DNA from: an uncultured Anaerolineae bacterium
GTDB lineage: Bacteria > Chloroflexota > Anaerolineae > Anaerolineales > Villigracilaceae
Assembly: GCA_903822545.1 (NCBI GenBank)
Contig: CAIJPN010000178.1
Span: 1-64,000, forward strand
Reading direction: 5' to 3'
Length of the DNA stretch: 64,000 bases
A program made the position numbers and the translations under genes. Below the pieces are notes generated by a model that was not told the DNA's origin, did not search any database, and worked only from the letters and a program-made list of their open reading frames with translations. The first letter of the stretch is position 1. Each line of letters begins with the position of its first letter. Shown here piece after piece: positions 49,882 to 58,288 of this stretch.

Positions 49882-50865
49882 CTAATTATGCCCCAAAATC
49901 GGGTGCGGCTGGTAGGGTTCTTCCAGGCTTTTGATTTCTTCAACGGATAATTGGATCTCGAGTGCGGCAATGGCTTGATCCAGGTGATCCATTTTACTCG
50001 CCCCGATGATGGGTGCCGTGATATGGGGCTTGTTCAACATCCAGGCCAGGGCCACCTGCGAAGCCGTAACGCCTTTGGACACGGCAATCCCGGCGGCGCG
50101 ATCTGCCACGGTGAAATCGGTTTCGCGGAAATACAGCTGGCTGGCAAACGGGTCAGTTTTCGCGCGGATGGTTTCCCCGCCGCCATCCCGGGTGCGATTC
50201 CCGGCGAAAAATCCGCGCGCCATAGGGCTCCATGGAATCAGCCCCACGCCCTGGTCGATGCAAAACGGGATCATCTCGCGTTCTTCTTCGCGGTAGACCA
50301 GGTTATAGTGATTTTGCATCGAGACGAAGCGCGTCAGGCCGTGCAAGTCGGCAGTGTACTGGGCTTTGGCAAACTGCCAGGTGAACATCGACGAAGCGCC
50401 GATGTAACGCGCTTTACCAGCGCGGACAACATCATTCAGCGCCGACATGGTCTCTTCGATGGGGGTGTTGTAGTCCCAGCGGTGGATCTGATACAGGTCC
50501 ACGTAATCCATTTGCAGGCGTTGGAGCGACCTGTCGATGGAATCCATGATATGTTTGCGCGAAAGCCCCCGGTCGTTGGGATCGTCGCTCATCTGGCTGA
50601 AAACTTTGGTGGCGACAACCACATCCGCGCGCCTGACACCCAGCGACTTGAGCAGGCTGCCGGTAATGCGCTCACTTTCACCCAGCGAATAGACATCGGC
50701 AGTATCAAAGAAGTTGATACCGGCATCGAGCGCGCGTTTGACGAATGGACGAGCCTGGTCTTCTTCCAACACCCATTCACGCCATTTTTTCGAGCCATAA
50801 GTCATCATGCCCAGGCACAGGCGCGAGACTTTCAGCCCAGTTTTGCCAAGATTTACGTATTGCAT
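49882..50865 (-). CDS. Aldo/keto reductase
   Basis: 327 residues from ATG 50865 (AAGGAGG upstream; a GTG at 50883 would cover it). N-terminus YVNLGKTGLKVSRLCLGMMT, catalytic Asp/Tyr in INFFDTADVYSLGESE, Lys in VVVATKVFS, His in YQIHRWD, and NADPH site IIGASKMDHLDQA. YajO/YhdN-like subgroup, reducing aldehydes with NADPH; physiological substrate unknown. Confidence 0.9.
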   Translation of the reverse strand: MQYVNLGKTGLKVSRLCLGMMTYGSKKWREWVLEEDQARPFVKRALDAGINFFDTADVYSLGESERITGSLLKSLGVRRADVVVATKVFSQMSDDPNDRGLSRKHIMDSIDRSLQRLQMDYVDLYQIHRWDYNTPIEETMSALNDVVRAGKARYIGASSMFTWQFAKAQYTADLHGLTRFVSMQNHYNLVYREEEREMIPFCIDQGVGLIPWSPMARGFFAGNRTRDGGGETIRAKTDPFASQLYFRETDFTVADRAAGIAVSKGVTASQVALAWMLNKPHITAPIIGASKMDHLDQAIAALEIQLSVEEIKSLEEPYQPHPILGHN

Positions 50866-50876
50866 CAGTTCCTCCT

Positions 50877-51338
50877 TTACCAATTACCATACCTGGGGCG
50901 CAGTTCGCCCCGGATATATTCTTCAACGCGGCGGCGGTGCCCATCCATCATATCGCCAGGCAGGGCATCCAGTGGGAACATCTGAACACTTTCGATTTCA
51001 AAATCATGCGTGAAGCTGGCCGTAAAATCTTCACTCAGGAAAACCATAATATGATCGCTCATGTAGTTGGTAAACCGGCTGTAAACGCCAAAAAGCTCAA
51101 GCTTCCCCACCTGCGCGCCCGATTCTTCGTACGATTCGCGCCGGGCGGCCTGGTCAAGCATCTCCCCGCGCTTGACTCCGCCGCCGGGCAGCAGCCAGCC
51201 ATCCTGGTAAGAATGTTTGACCAGCAAAACCTGTTTATCTTGGACAAGCAGTGTGCGCACACCAAGCAACACCGGGCGCGTAATCAGCCATTTCAGGCTG
51301 TACAGGTGGAAGAGTTTAGCCAGCAAGGCGCTTTTCAT
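50877..51338 (-). CDS. Nudix hydrolase
   Basis: 153 residues. A complete Nudix box GGGVKRGEMLDQAARRESYE followed by ESGA (G-x5-E-x7-REUxEExGU). A longer N-terminal helix (LAKLFHLYSLKWLI) precedes the beta core VRTLLVQDKQVLLVKHSY. It hydrolyses nucleoside-diphosphate-linked compounds; substrate unknown. Confidence 0.92.
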   Translation of the reverse strand: MKSALLAKLFHLYSLKWLITRPVLLGVRTLLVQDKQVLLVKHSYQDGWLLPGGGVKRGEMLDQAARRESYEESGAQVGKLELFGVYSRFTNYMSDHIMVFLSEDFTASFTHDFEIESVQMFPLDALPGDMMDGHRRRVEEYIRGELRPRYGNW

Positions 51339-51371
51339 CGGTCAGGGTTTGGTGCGAACAGGATAGGCTTG

Positions 51372-52313
51372 TTACAGGTTGATTTGTTTCATCAGCCACG
51401 ATTTCCCGAGCAGCGTGGCCCTGAACTGCCACAGGATGATTATCAACGCGCCGATGAACATGAACTCGGTGGTTTCTTCCCAGAATTCGAACCAGGTCAG
51501 GTTGGATGCAAAAATGGCATTCAGCGCCAGGCGGAAGAAGGAAAATCCCAGTGCGCCCAGGCCGAGGCTGACCAGAATCTTTGTCCAGGCTGGGATTGGG
51601 TTCTCGTTTTTCTGGAACAGCGGCAGGGTGGCCGTTATGAATGACAACATCGCCAGCCCCGGCAGGATGCGGCGCTCATAGGTTTCGTAAAAATCCAGGC
51701 GGACGTAGGAGTAGGGGAACCCGAAAATGGTCACAGCGTAGGCATCTGGCTGGAGCGGGGCAGTAAGCGGGAGCACCGCGAGGGCTGCCAGCATGGGGAC
51801 AAGCCAACGGGCCAAAATCCGCGCATTGCAGCCAGCTTCGGCGTGGCGGGTGCACTTGCCGCAGATGGGCAGGGCGGCGCAGGCGGTTTGGGATGTATTG
51901 AGATGCAGCAGCCGGGCATCCAGCCCCTCGAGCATGGCAAAAATGGTCAGGGCGAAGGCCAGGGCCATGCCGTAGCTGTGGAGATATTCAGATAGCACGG
52001 AGGCGTGCCGGTAGATGTAGAAGTTAATCGCGCAGAAAGTTTCCCCGGTTAAAAAGGCGATCTGCCCCCATTGCAGGGCAGCCAGGTCGAGGCTTGTTTC
52101 GCCGATCAGGGCCAGGATGAGGAGGAGGCTGAGCAGCATGTAGGTGGGTTTGATCACCAGCCCGGCCATTGCCTGGGCTTGTTGCTCATGCAAGAGCAGG
52201 CTGCGGGGCGGCAGGGCCGGGAGTCCGCCACCAAACAAGTTCGTTCCGCTGAGCAAGATCGGCAATATCCCCACAAAAATCACGATCAGCAGTATCGCAA
52301 GCCGTTGTTTCAT
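51372..52313 (-). CDS. Polytopic membrane protein with Cys-rich loop
   Basis: 313 residues, about eight TM helices. A loop near residues 145-165 has C-x5-C-x2-C-x6-C (from CAALPICGKCTR), suggesting a metal or Fe-S site; a WEETTEF segment lies near the last helices. No family recognised. A TATAAT on the minus strand is 6 nt before the ATG, without ribosome site. Divergent from the Lgt-like gene. Confidence 0.65.
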   Translation of the reverse strand: MKQRLAILLIVIFVGILPILLSGTNLFGGGLPALPPRSLLLHEQQAQAMAGLVIKPTYMLLSLLLILALIGETSLDLAALQWGQIAFLTGETFCAINFYIYRHASVLSEYLHSYGMALAFALTIFAMLEGLDARLLHLNTSQTACAALPICGKCTRHAEAGCNARILARWLVPMLAALAVLPLTAPLQPDAYAVTIFGFPYSYVRLDFYETYERRILPGLAMLSFITATLPLFQKNENPIPAWTKILVSLGLGALGFSFFRLALNAIFASNLTWFEFWEETTEFMFIGALIIILWQFRATLLGKSWLMKQINL

Positions 52314-52319
52314 AACTGT

Positions 52320-52325
52320 ATTATA
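52320..52325 (-). promoter_or_regulatory. -10 box 6 nt before the Cys-loop membrane protein ATG
   Basis: TATAAT, then ACAGTT, then ATG at 52313; leaderless-type start. Confidence 0.6.
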
Positions 52326-52344
52326 GCTTTTTGATTGTAGGTTT

Positions 52345-52366
52345 TCGAACGAGTTCGATATACAAT
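52345..52366 (+). promoter_or_regulatory. -10 box with upstream palindrome for the Lgt-like gene
   Basis: TACAAT at 52361-52366. Directly before it lies TCGAAC-GA-GTTCGA (52345-52358), a 6+6 palindrome well placed for a repressor. Confidence 0.5.
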
Positions 52367-52393
52367 GTTACTATCATTTGCAAGGAGGCTGGC

Positions 52394-53167
52394 ATGTCAC
52401 CTGTACCGATTTTGTTCGATGTTTTTGGGGTTCCTGTTTATTCGCACGGATTTTTCCTATTGCTCGGGCTTTTGGCAGGGCTGGCCTGGCTGATTGTGGA
52501 ATCGCGGCGGCGGCACTGGCCGAAGGAAGAAGTCATCCCGATTACGCTGGCGGCATTCGTAGGCGGGATGATCGGCGCAAAAGCATCCATTGTGTTCTTT
52601 AACGGGTTTGAGTATGCCCCGGTGGTTTTGAGCATGGCCGGGATGTTCGACCCGCGCGTTGGCCCAGGCTCGATTGTCGGCGGGGTGGCAGGCGCGTATA
52701 TGGCCGGGTATATCGCCAGCAAAGCCATTGGCAAGGCTGGCTGCGCCTGCGATGCCTTCGCCCCAGCCATGGCGCTGGCAACAGCGATTGGGCGGGTGGG
52801 CTGCTTCCTGGTTTTTGAAGACGGCCTGGGCAAGCCAACCACGCTGCCGTGGGGCGTGCCGCTGCCGGGCGCAGATTATCTTGTCCACCCCGCGCCGCTG
52901 TATGACATGGCTTTCAACCTGGCCTGGTTTGGCATCCTGCTGGCGCTGCGCGATCATAAATGGATGCAAAACGGCAACCTGCTCAAGCTGGGTATCGGCG
53001 GGTATGCCTTTTTCCGCTTCTTTGTGGAGTTTGTGCGCAACAACCAGGTGCTGGCGTTCGGCCTGACCGGCCAGCAGGTGGTCAGCGCGCTGATGTTTTT
53101 GGCGGTAGCGGCCTATTTTGCGACAAAGAGCAGGCCGCAGTCGACTTTTTCGAGCGTAATGCAGTAA
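52394..53167 (+). CDS. Lgt-like prolipoprotein diacylglyceryl transferase family protein
   Basis: 257 residues from ATG 52394 (AAGGAGG upstream). About seven TM helices. N-terminal PILFDVFGVPVYSHGFFLLL, signature GRVGCFLVFEDGLGKPT, then VHPAPLYDMAFN and GGYAFFRFFVEFVRNN. It aligns with Lgt, which attaches diacylglycerol to lipobox cysteines. In the signature the Asn of GRxGNF is Cys137 (R134 kept), so it may be a diverged paralogue. Several lipoproteins in the window need an Lgt. Confidence 0.82.
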   Translation: MSPVPILFDVFGVPVYSHGFFLLLGLLAGLAWLIVESRRRHWPKEEVIPITLAAFVGGMIGAKASIVFFNGFEYAPVVLSMAGMFDPRVGPGSIVGGVAGAYMAGYIASKAIGKAGCACDAFAPAMALATAIGRVGCFLVFEDGLGKPTTLPWGVPLPGADYLVHPAPLYDMAFNLAWFGILLALRDHKWMQNGNLLKLGIGGYAFFRFFVEFVRNNQVLAFGLTGQQVVSALMFLAVAAYFATKSRPQSTFSSVMQ

Positions 53168-53232
53168 ATGCGAGGCGTTCTGCTCGGTTTCGCCATATCG
53201 AACGTTAGCTTATCCTGATAAAAGGATGCCCT

Positions 53233-53613
53233 ATGAACCTGATCCAAAAAGAATATACCGACCCGGCTGAAAAGCGCAAAGATTTCTGGTTTGGGGTAGT
53301 GCTGTGGGTTGGGCTGAACGTTCTGGCCTTTCCAATTTGCAGCTTCCTGGTATCGATTGGCCTGTCATCCGTTGCAACCGGGCTGGATAGCAGCGACACG
53401 TCAAACACACTCATTTCAATCGCCGGGGTGGCGTTGGGGTTATTGCCCTTGCTCATCAACATTGGACTGATCGTTTATTTCGCTTTCACGCGTCGGCAGG
53501 TGGCTCTGGGGATGCTGGCAGCTTTTGGTGCAGCCCTGCTCCTGACGCTGTGCCTGGGCATCTTGTTTGCGGTCGCCTGCCTGGGCATCATCGGGGCATA
53601 TAACGGTGGGTAA
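53233..53613 (+). CDS. Small hypothetical membrane protein
   Basis: 126 residues with three TM helices (FGVVLWVGLNVLAFPICSFL; LGLLPLLINIGLIVYFAF; LLTLCLGILFAVACLGIIGA). AAAGGA precedes the ATG. No known family. It lies in the same orientation between the Lgt-like and radical SAM genes and could be co-transcribed with either. Confidence 0.7.
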   Translation: MNLIQKEYTDPAEKRKDFWFGVVLWVGLNVLAFPICSFLVSIGLSSVATGLDSSDTSNTLISIAGVALGLLPLLINIGLIVYFAFTRRQVALGMLAAFGAALLLTLCLGILFAVACLGIIGAYNGG

Positions 53614-53669
53614 AAACCCGATCAGGCAAAAGTCAAATAGCAAAACAACCATATCTTTGGAGGAAATCC

Positions 53670-55157
53670 TTGTCCGTCAAGCAGGAACGCAACGAAACCT
53701 TGTGGGAACTTACCAAATCCATCTGCCCCGACTGCAAAAAAGTCATCGATGCGCGCATCATCTTCCGTGAAGGCAAAGTCTACATCGGCAAACGCTGCCC
53801 CGAACACGGGCAGTTTGAAGCCCTGTTTTTTGGAGATGCGGATTTATACGTAAAAATTGGCCCGTACAACAAGCCGGGGACGATTCCCCTGAAATTTTCC
53901 ACCGACATCTACAACGGCTGCCCGCTGGACTGCGGCCTGTGTCCTGACCATCAACAGCATGCCTGCCTCGGGCTGATCGAAGTCAACCAGGCCTGTAATT
54001 TAGACTGTCCATTGTGCTTTGCCAACGCCGGCACACACCTCGCCAAAGATGGCTTTGAGCTGACCTACGAACAGGTCGAATTCATGATTGATAGCTACAT
54101 CGCCGCCGAAGGCAACCCCGAAGTGCTGCAATTCTCGGGCGGCGAACCCAGCCTGCACCCGCGGATTATTGATTTTATCGAGCTGGCCAACCGCAAGGGC
54201 ATCAAATACGTTATGCTCAACACCAACGGTATCCGCATTGCCCACGATGACCGGTTTCTCAACGCCCTGGCGCAGACCAAAGCCCACATCTACCTGCAAT
54301 TTGACGGGTTTGACAACCGCACAAATGAACTGATTCGGGGGAAATCTGATTTGCTGGCAACCAAGCTCAAAGCCCTCGACCGGCTGGCAGAGAAGGATAT
54401 GCGCGTCGTGCTGGTGGCCGCCATCGAGCGCGGAATCAACGACCACGAGATTGGGCACATCGTCGAGTTTGGACTCAGTCACCCGGCGGTGTTTGGGGTC
54501 AACTTCCAGCCCGCATTCCGCGCCCAGCGGCATATCCCCGCCGACCCGTTGACCCGCATGACCATCCCCGACGTGTTGCTGCGTTTACAGGAACAGACCA
54601 ACGGCCTGATTCGCCTCGACGATTTTGTGCCCGTCCCGTGCTGTATGCCGACCTGTAACTTTGTCACCTACGCCCTGATCGATGGCGACGCTGTCACCCC
54701 TATCACCCGCATCCTGGATGTCTCCTACTACCTGAACTATCTCAAAAACCGTACCGTTCCAGCCCTGAACGATGACCTGCTCAAAACGCTCGAGCGCCTG
54801 TGGAGCAGTTCCGCCAAAGTCGGCTCGGACGAAGCCGCGCAGGACATCAACAACATGCTTTCAGGGCATCCCCTGGTAGCAGATGTCCACCAGACTCTCG
54901 AAGCCACCCGCGCCGAACAGCGCTGCACATCCTGTCACGCCCACTTGCCTCTCAGTGACCATGCCCCCCGCGACCTGGGCCGCCACATCTTCATGATCAA
55001 TACCCGCGATTTTATGGATCCGTGGACTTTTAACGTCAAAAACGCCATGAAATGCTGCGTCGAATTCATCACCCCCGATGGCAAGATGATCCCATTTTGT
55101 ACCTACAACACCGTCGGATACCGCGAGCAGGTGGCCGAGATGCTGCGCAAAAAGTAA
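53670..55157 (+). CDS. Radical SAM protein resembling the Tes (tetraether lipid synthase) family
   Basis: 495 residues from a TTG at 53670, fixed by GGAGG 7 nt upstream. N-terminal Cys motifs C19-x2-C22 and RCPEHGQFE, then YNGCPLDCGLCPDHQQHACL, the radical SAM triad C109-x3-C113-x2-C116, GGEPSLHPRI, and a C-terminal Cys region (VPCCMPTCNF, RCTSCHAHL, KCCVEF, PFCTYN). This layout resembles the archaeal Tes family, which joins lipid alkyl chains into membrane-spanning lipids. The product here is unproven, since other COG1964-like enzymes share the frame. Confidence 0.8.
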   Translation: MSVKQERNETLWELTKSICPDCKKVIDARIIFREGKVYIGKRCPEHGQFEALFFGDADLYVKIGPYNKPGTIPLKFSTDIYNGCPLDCGLCPDHQQHACLGLIEVNQACNLDCPLCFANAGTHLAKDGFELTYEQVEFMIDSYIAAEGNPEVLQFSGGEPSLHPRIIDFIELANRKGIKYVMLNTNGIRIAHDDRFLNALAQTKAHIYLQFDGFDNRTNELIRGKSDLLATKLKALDRLAEKDMRVVLVAAIERGINDHEIGHIVEFGLSHPAVFGVNFQPAFRAQRHIPADPLTRMTIPDVLLRLQEQTNGLIRLDDFVPVPCCMPTCNFVTYALIDGDAVTPITRILDVSYYLNYLKNRTVPALNDDLLKTLERLWSSSAKVGSDEAAQDINNMLSGHPLVADVHQTLEATRAEQRCTSCHAHLPLSDHAPRDLGRHIFMINTRDFMDPWTFNVKNAMKCCVEFITPDGKMIPFCTYNTVGYREQVAEMLRKK

Positions 55158-55196
55158 CCAGCCCCCCAGGCAGAATTCTGGCTCCAGCACCCATTA

Positions 55197-55622
55197 TCAC
55201 ACTTCAATTTTTTCGCTCTCTTCCAGCGCAGATGCGGCCCATGCGGTCACGTCCGCGCAGTAGGTTGCGGCACTCTCGGCGCGAACATCAAGAATCGTCT
55301 TCGTCCAGCTGGTTTTGTCGATGATGGGCTGTCCGGTTTTGGATTTGATCTTGAAATCACGTTTGCCGCTATCGACTTTATCTTTGTTCTGCCTGCGGAT
55401 GAACGAGGGTGGCTTATTTTCGATGATAAAGGCTCGCAACAACGCGCGTTCATGCAGCCAGCCATCTTTTGTCAGCTTGCTGGAATGCTGGAGCATGTAG
55501 GTAGCAACCGTCAGGTGGTGAACAGCGCCATAGCCAGGATCGGTGAATTCGAGCACGAGGAATTCATCAAAACGAGACTGGCACAAGGCCTCGGGCGCAC
55601 CGCATTCGGGGCAGGCTGGCAT
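55197..55622 (-). CDS. DUF5946-like protein
   Basis: 141 residues. N-terminal zinc-ribbon-like CPECGAPEALCQSRFDEFLV, then GYGAVHHLTVATYMLQHSSK, the typical DUF5946 core with a His pair. Function unknown. Its ATG overlaps the thioesterase stop (TAATG), so it is translated from the same message. Confidence 0.75.
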   Translation of the reverse strand: MPACPECGAPEALCQSRFDEFLVLEFTDPGYGAVHHLTVATYMLQHSSKLTKDGWLHERALLRAFIIENKPPSFIRRQNKDKVDSGKRDFKIKSKTGQPIIDKTSWTKTILDVRAESAATYCADVTAWAASALEESEKIEV

Positions 55623-56053
55623 TATTTCACCGCGATCATGGTGGCCTGCATCAGCGCGATGAGCTTACGCTCGCCATTTTCAAGCGACTGCACTTCGCCG
55701 CTGCAAACGGTGAGTGTGCGCCCCACTTTAATAACCTTGCCAGTGGCAATAAATTTTTCGCCCCGCGCCGGTGACATGAAATTGACCTTGAACTCCACGG
55801 TCAGGATGCGCTGGTCGGTGGGAATGAGCGTAAAGGCGGCGTAACCGCAGGCGCTATCCACGATGGTGGTGATGACGCCCGCGTGGATAAATCCATCTTG
55901 CTGGGTGAAGTTGGGGTTGAAGGGCATTTCAATGCGTGCTTCGCCCGGAGCAAGATAAGACAGGCTGGCACCCATCGAAAGCATGGCGTGCTGGCGCGTA
56001 AAACGCTCGCGAACATGGGCTTCAAGGGCGGGGTCGAGTGTCTTTGGAGTCAT
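55622..56053 (-). CDS. PaaI-type hotdog thioesterase
   Basis: 143 residues, standard length. HAMLSMGASLSYLAPGEARI, NFTQQDGFIHAGVITTIVDS (Asp/His pocket), and EFKVNFMSPARGEKFIATGK are PaaI/YdiI-like. It hydrolyses acyl-CoA thioesters; substrate unknown. GAGGAA precedes the ATG. Confidence 0.88.
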   Translation of the reverse strand: MTPKTLDPALEAHVRERFTRQHAMLSMGASLSYLAPGEARIEMPFNPNFTQQDGFIHAGVITTIVDSACGYAAFTLIPTDQRILTVEFKVNFMSPARGEKFIATGKVIKVGRTLTVCSGEVQSLENGERKLIALMQATMIAVK

Positions 56054-56118
56054 GGCAATTCCTCAGGGTAAATCTTTGTATCATGGGACAGGAAGGCTGT
56101 CAATTAATCTCATGGGAG

Positions 56119-56124
56119 TATAAT
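56119..56124 (+). promoter_or_regulatory. -10 box of pfkA
   Basis: TATAAT with CTGTCA (56097-56102) 16 nt upstream; leaves a ~30-nt leader containing GGAG before ATG 56160. Confidence 0.6.
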
Positions 56125-56159
56125 CTAGCGGGCAATTTTCACACTTTATGGAGAACAAC

Positions 56160-57275
56160 ATGACGAACACACTTTCACCCGTTAAACGGGTTGCCATCAG
56201 CACCGGCGGCGGAGACGCCCCGGGCTTGAATGCAGTTATCCGCGCAGTGGTGCTTTCGGGCCTCAAGCGTGGCTGGGAAATTTATGGGATCCGCGACGGT
56301 TTTCATGGATTGCTGCTACCCGAGCGTTATCCTGATGGCGGTCTGATCCGCATGACCCGCGACACAGTGCGCGGCATTACCCACCTGGGCGGCACCATCC
56401 TGGGCACTTCCAACCGCAACAACCCCATGCAGTTCCTGGTCAAAATGCCAGATGGAACAACCCAAGAAGTTGACCGCACCGATGAGATCGTGCGCGCCTT
56501 CGGCCTGCACGAAATCGATGCGCTGATTACCGTTGGCGGTGATGGCTCTCTGGCAATTGCCAACGTGCTGATGCAGAAAGGCCTGCGCGTCATCTCGGTG
56601 CCAAAAACGATTGACAACGACCTCGACAAAACCGATGTCACCTTCGGGTTCGATACAGCCGTCGCCTTTGCCACCGAAGCCCTCGACAGGCTGCACACCA
56701 CCGCCGCGTCACACGGGCGCGTGATGGTGGTCGAAGTGATGGGCCGCTATGCAGGCTGGATCGCGCTCAACTCGGGCGTTTCTGGCTCGGCAGATGTAAT
56801 TCTTATCCCAGAGATTCCCTATGATATTAACAAAGTCATCGAAAAAATCAAACAGAGAGATGATACCGGCGCGCGCTTTACCCTGGTGATGGTGGCCGAA
56901 GGCGCAAAACCCAAAGATGGTCACATCTCAGTTGTGGAGCACGAATCTGGCCGGGCCGAGCGCCTGGGCGGCATCGGCGAGAAAGTGGCGCACGAAATCA
57001 GCTCATTTTCAGGCAAAGAAACGCGCGTAGTAGTGCTGGGTCACCTGCTTCGTGGCGGGTCTCCCACCGCCTTCGACCGCCTGATTGCGCTGCGCCTGGG
57101 TGCCGCCGCCATCCGCGCGCTGGAAGAGAACCAGTCTGGCGTGATGGTGGCGCTTGACCCGCCCCAGGTCAAATACGTGCCCATCCCCGAAGCCATCGGC
57201 AAGATGAAATTCGTCCCGGTGGATTGCGACACCGTCCAAACGGCGCGCGACCTGGGAATTTCATTCGGCGATTGA
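56160..57275 (+). CDS. pfkA: 6-phosphofructokinase (probably ATP-dependent, group III)
   Basis: 371 residues from ATG 56160; the ATG at 56148 contains the GGAG ribosome site. GGGDAPGLNAVIRAVV, G126-G-D128-G129-S, PKTIDNDLDKTDVTFGFDTA, VEVMGRYAGWIAL, RVVVLGHLLRGGSPTAFDR. Gly after the GGD usually marks ATP use and Asp marks PPi. The Lys149 in PKTIDND is typical of the group III clade, where Gly/Lys enzymes are ATP-dependent. Catalyses the committed glycolytic step. Confidence 0.93.
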   Translation: MTNTLSPVKRVAISTGGGDAPGLNAVIRAVVLSGLKRGWEIYGIRDGFHGLLLPERYPDGGLIRMTRDTVRGITHLGGTILGTSNRNNPMQFLVKMPDGTTQEVDRTDEIVRAFGLHEIDALITVGGDGSLAIANVLMQKGLRVISVPKTIDNDLDKTDVTFGFDTAVAFATEALDRLHTTAASHGRVMVVEVMGRYAGWIALNSGVSGSADVILIPEIPYDINKVIEKIKQRDDTGARFTLVMVAEGAKPKDGHISVVEHESGRAERLGGIGEKVAHEISSFSGKETRVVVLGHLLRGGSPTAFDRLIALRLGAAAIRALEENQSGVMVALDPPQVKYVPIPEAIGKMKFVPVDCDTVQTARDLGISFGD

Positions 57276-57300
57276 GATTCCCTATCTCATCGCATAAAAA

Positions 57301-57327
57301 AAACGGCGGGCTGCTGGCCCGCCGTTT
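57301..57327. terminator. Bidirectional terminator between pfkA and the toastrack lipoprotein gene
   Basis: AAACGGCGGGC / GCCCGCCGTTT, loop of 5 nt; an A-run on the left supplies an 8-T tail on the minus strand. Confidence 0.92.
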
Positions 57328-57343
57328 CTCATTTCATTTGCTG

Positions 57344-58186
57344 CTATCGGATGATCTGCACATTTCCTGCGCCGACCTCGATCACAATCGTCAGCATCGC
57401 GCCAGAAGCATCCTGGCGATAGACATCGCCATTCTTCGTCCAACCCGCGGGCGTGCTGACATTCGACAGGCCGCTATCCACCGTCACCTGCACCGACAGC
57501 CCATCCGGGATGACCAGCGTCACATTACTCATGCCCGCGCGGATATTGACACTGGCATCGCGCAGCAGCGTCCCGCCGAAATCGAGCTTATAGTTCCCAG
57601 CCCCGCCCTCAAACACCAACGACGTAAAATTAGCGTTCGACAGGTTCAGCAGGTTCACATTAGACGCCCCGGTCTGGTAACGCAGCGAATTCATCTTCAC
57701 CTTATTCGGCGATGAAAAATCCACCGTCACCTGCGCCGCGCCATCATTCACATTCAAATTCGTCAGCGAGAGACCGCCCAGATCCAGCGTACCTTCATAG
57801 GCCCCGGCATTCACCGAAAGTGACATGGGCGCAGCACCCAATTCCAGGGTCCACTCATTCTTCACATCCTGCGTTGTCGGAATACCGTTCACCTTGTAAT
57901 TGCCCTGGCGAATCTCCACATCCGTGCCGCTTTGAATCACTTCCGGCTTAAAATCGGGGAGATTATAGGTGGCCGTGCCGCTCACCAGCTTGCCATCGGC
58001 ACCGGGCACAACAGACAACTTGCCAGCGCCAAAAGACAGCGCCAGCGTAGCCTCACCATCCGGCGCATCCACCGAAATCGCATCGGTCACATCAGGCCCC
58101 GTCGATTTTGTCTGGGGCAGGCTAAAACCGCAGGCCACACTGGCAAGCGCCAGCGCAAGAATAGCAAAAAGTAATTTATTGGACAT
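57344..58186 (-). CDS. Toastrack (DUF4097/LiaF-like) lipoprotein
   Basis: 280 residues. Lipobox at VACG (Cys19) after LLFAILALALASVA. The mature part is a right-handed repeated beta-solenoid: ALSFGAGKLSVVPGADGKLV, ELGAAPMSLSVNAGAYEGTL, TSLVFEGGAGNYKLDFGGTL, AGMSNVTLVIPDGLSVQV. Toastrack domains are surface-exposed scaffolds linked to envelope stress proteins. Lipid-anchored outside the membrane. Confidence 0.85.
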   Translation of the reverse strand: MSNKLLFAILALALASVACGFSLPQTKSTGPDVTDAISVDAPDGEATLALSFGAGKLSVVPGADGKLVSGTATYNLPDFKPEVIQSGTDVEIRQGNYKVNGIPTTQDVKNEWTLELGAAPMSLSVNAGAYEGTLDLGGLSLTNLNVNDGAAQVTVDFSSPNKVKMNSLRYQTGASNVNLLNLSNANFTSLVFEGGAGNYKLDFGGTLLRDASVNIRAGMSNVTLVIPDGLSVQVTVDSGLSNVSTPAGWTKNGDVYRQDASGAMLTIVIEVGAGNVQIIR

Positions 58187-58288
58187 AACAACCTCCAGTT
58201 GGTTCCGTCAAAATGAACTTACTATACCCTTTACGCCCCACCGCCAAAAAAGTTGCGATTCCCGCCCTGGCGCGTGATCCCGCGAGAA

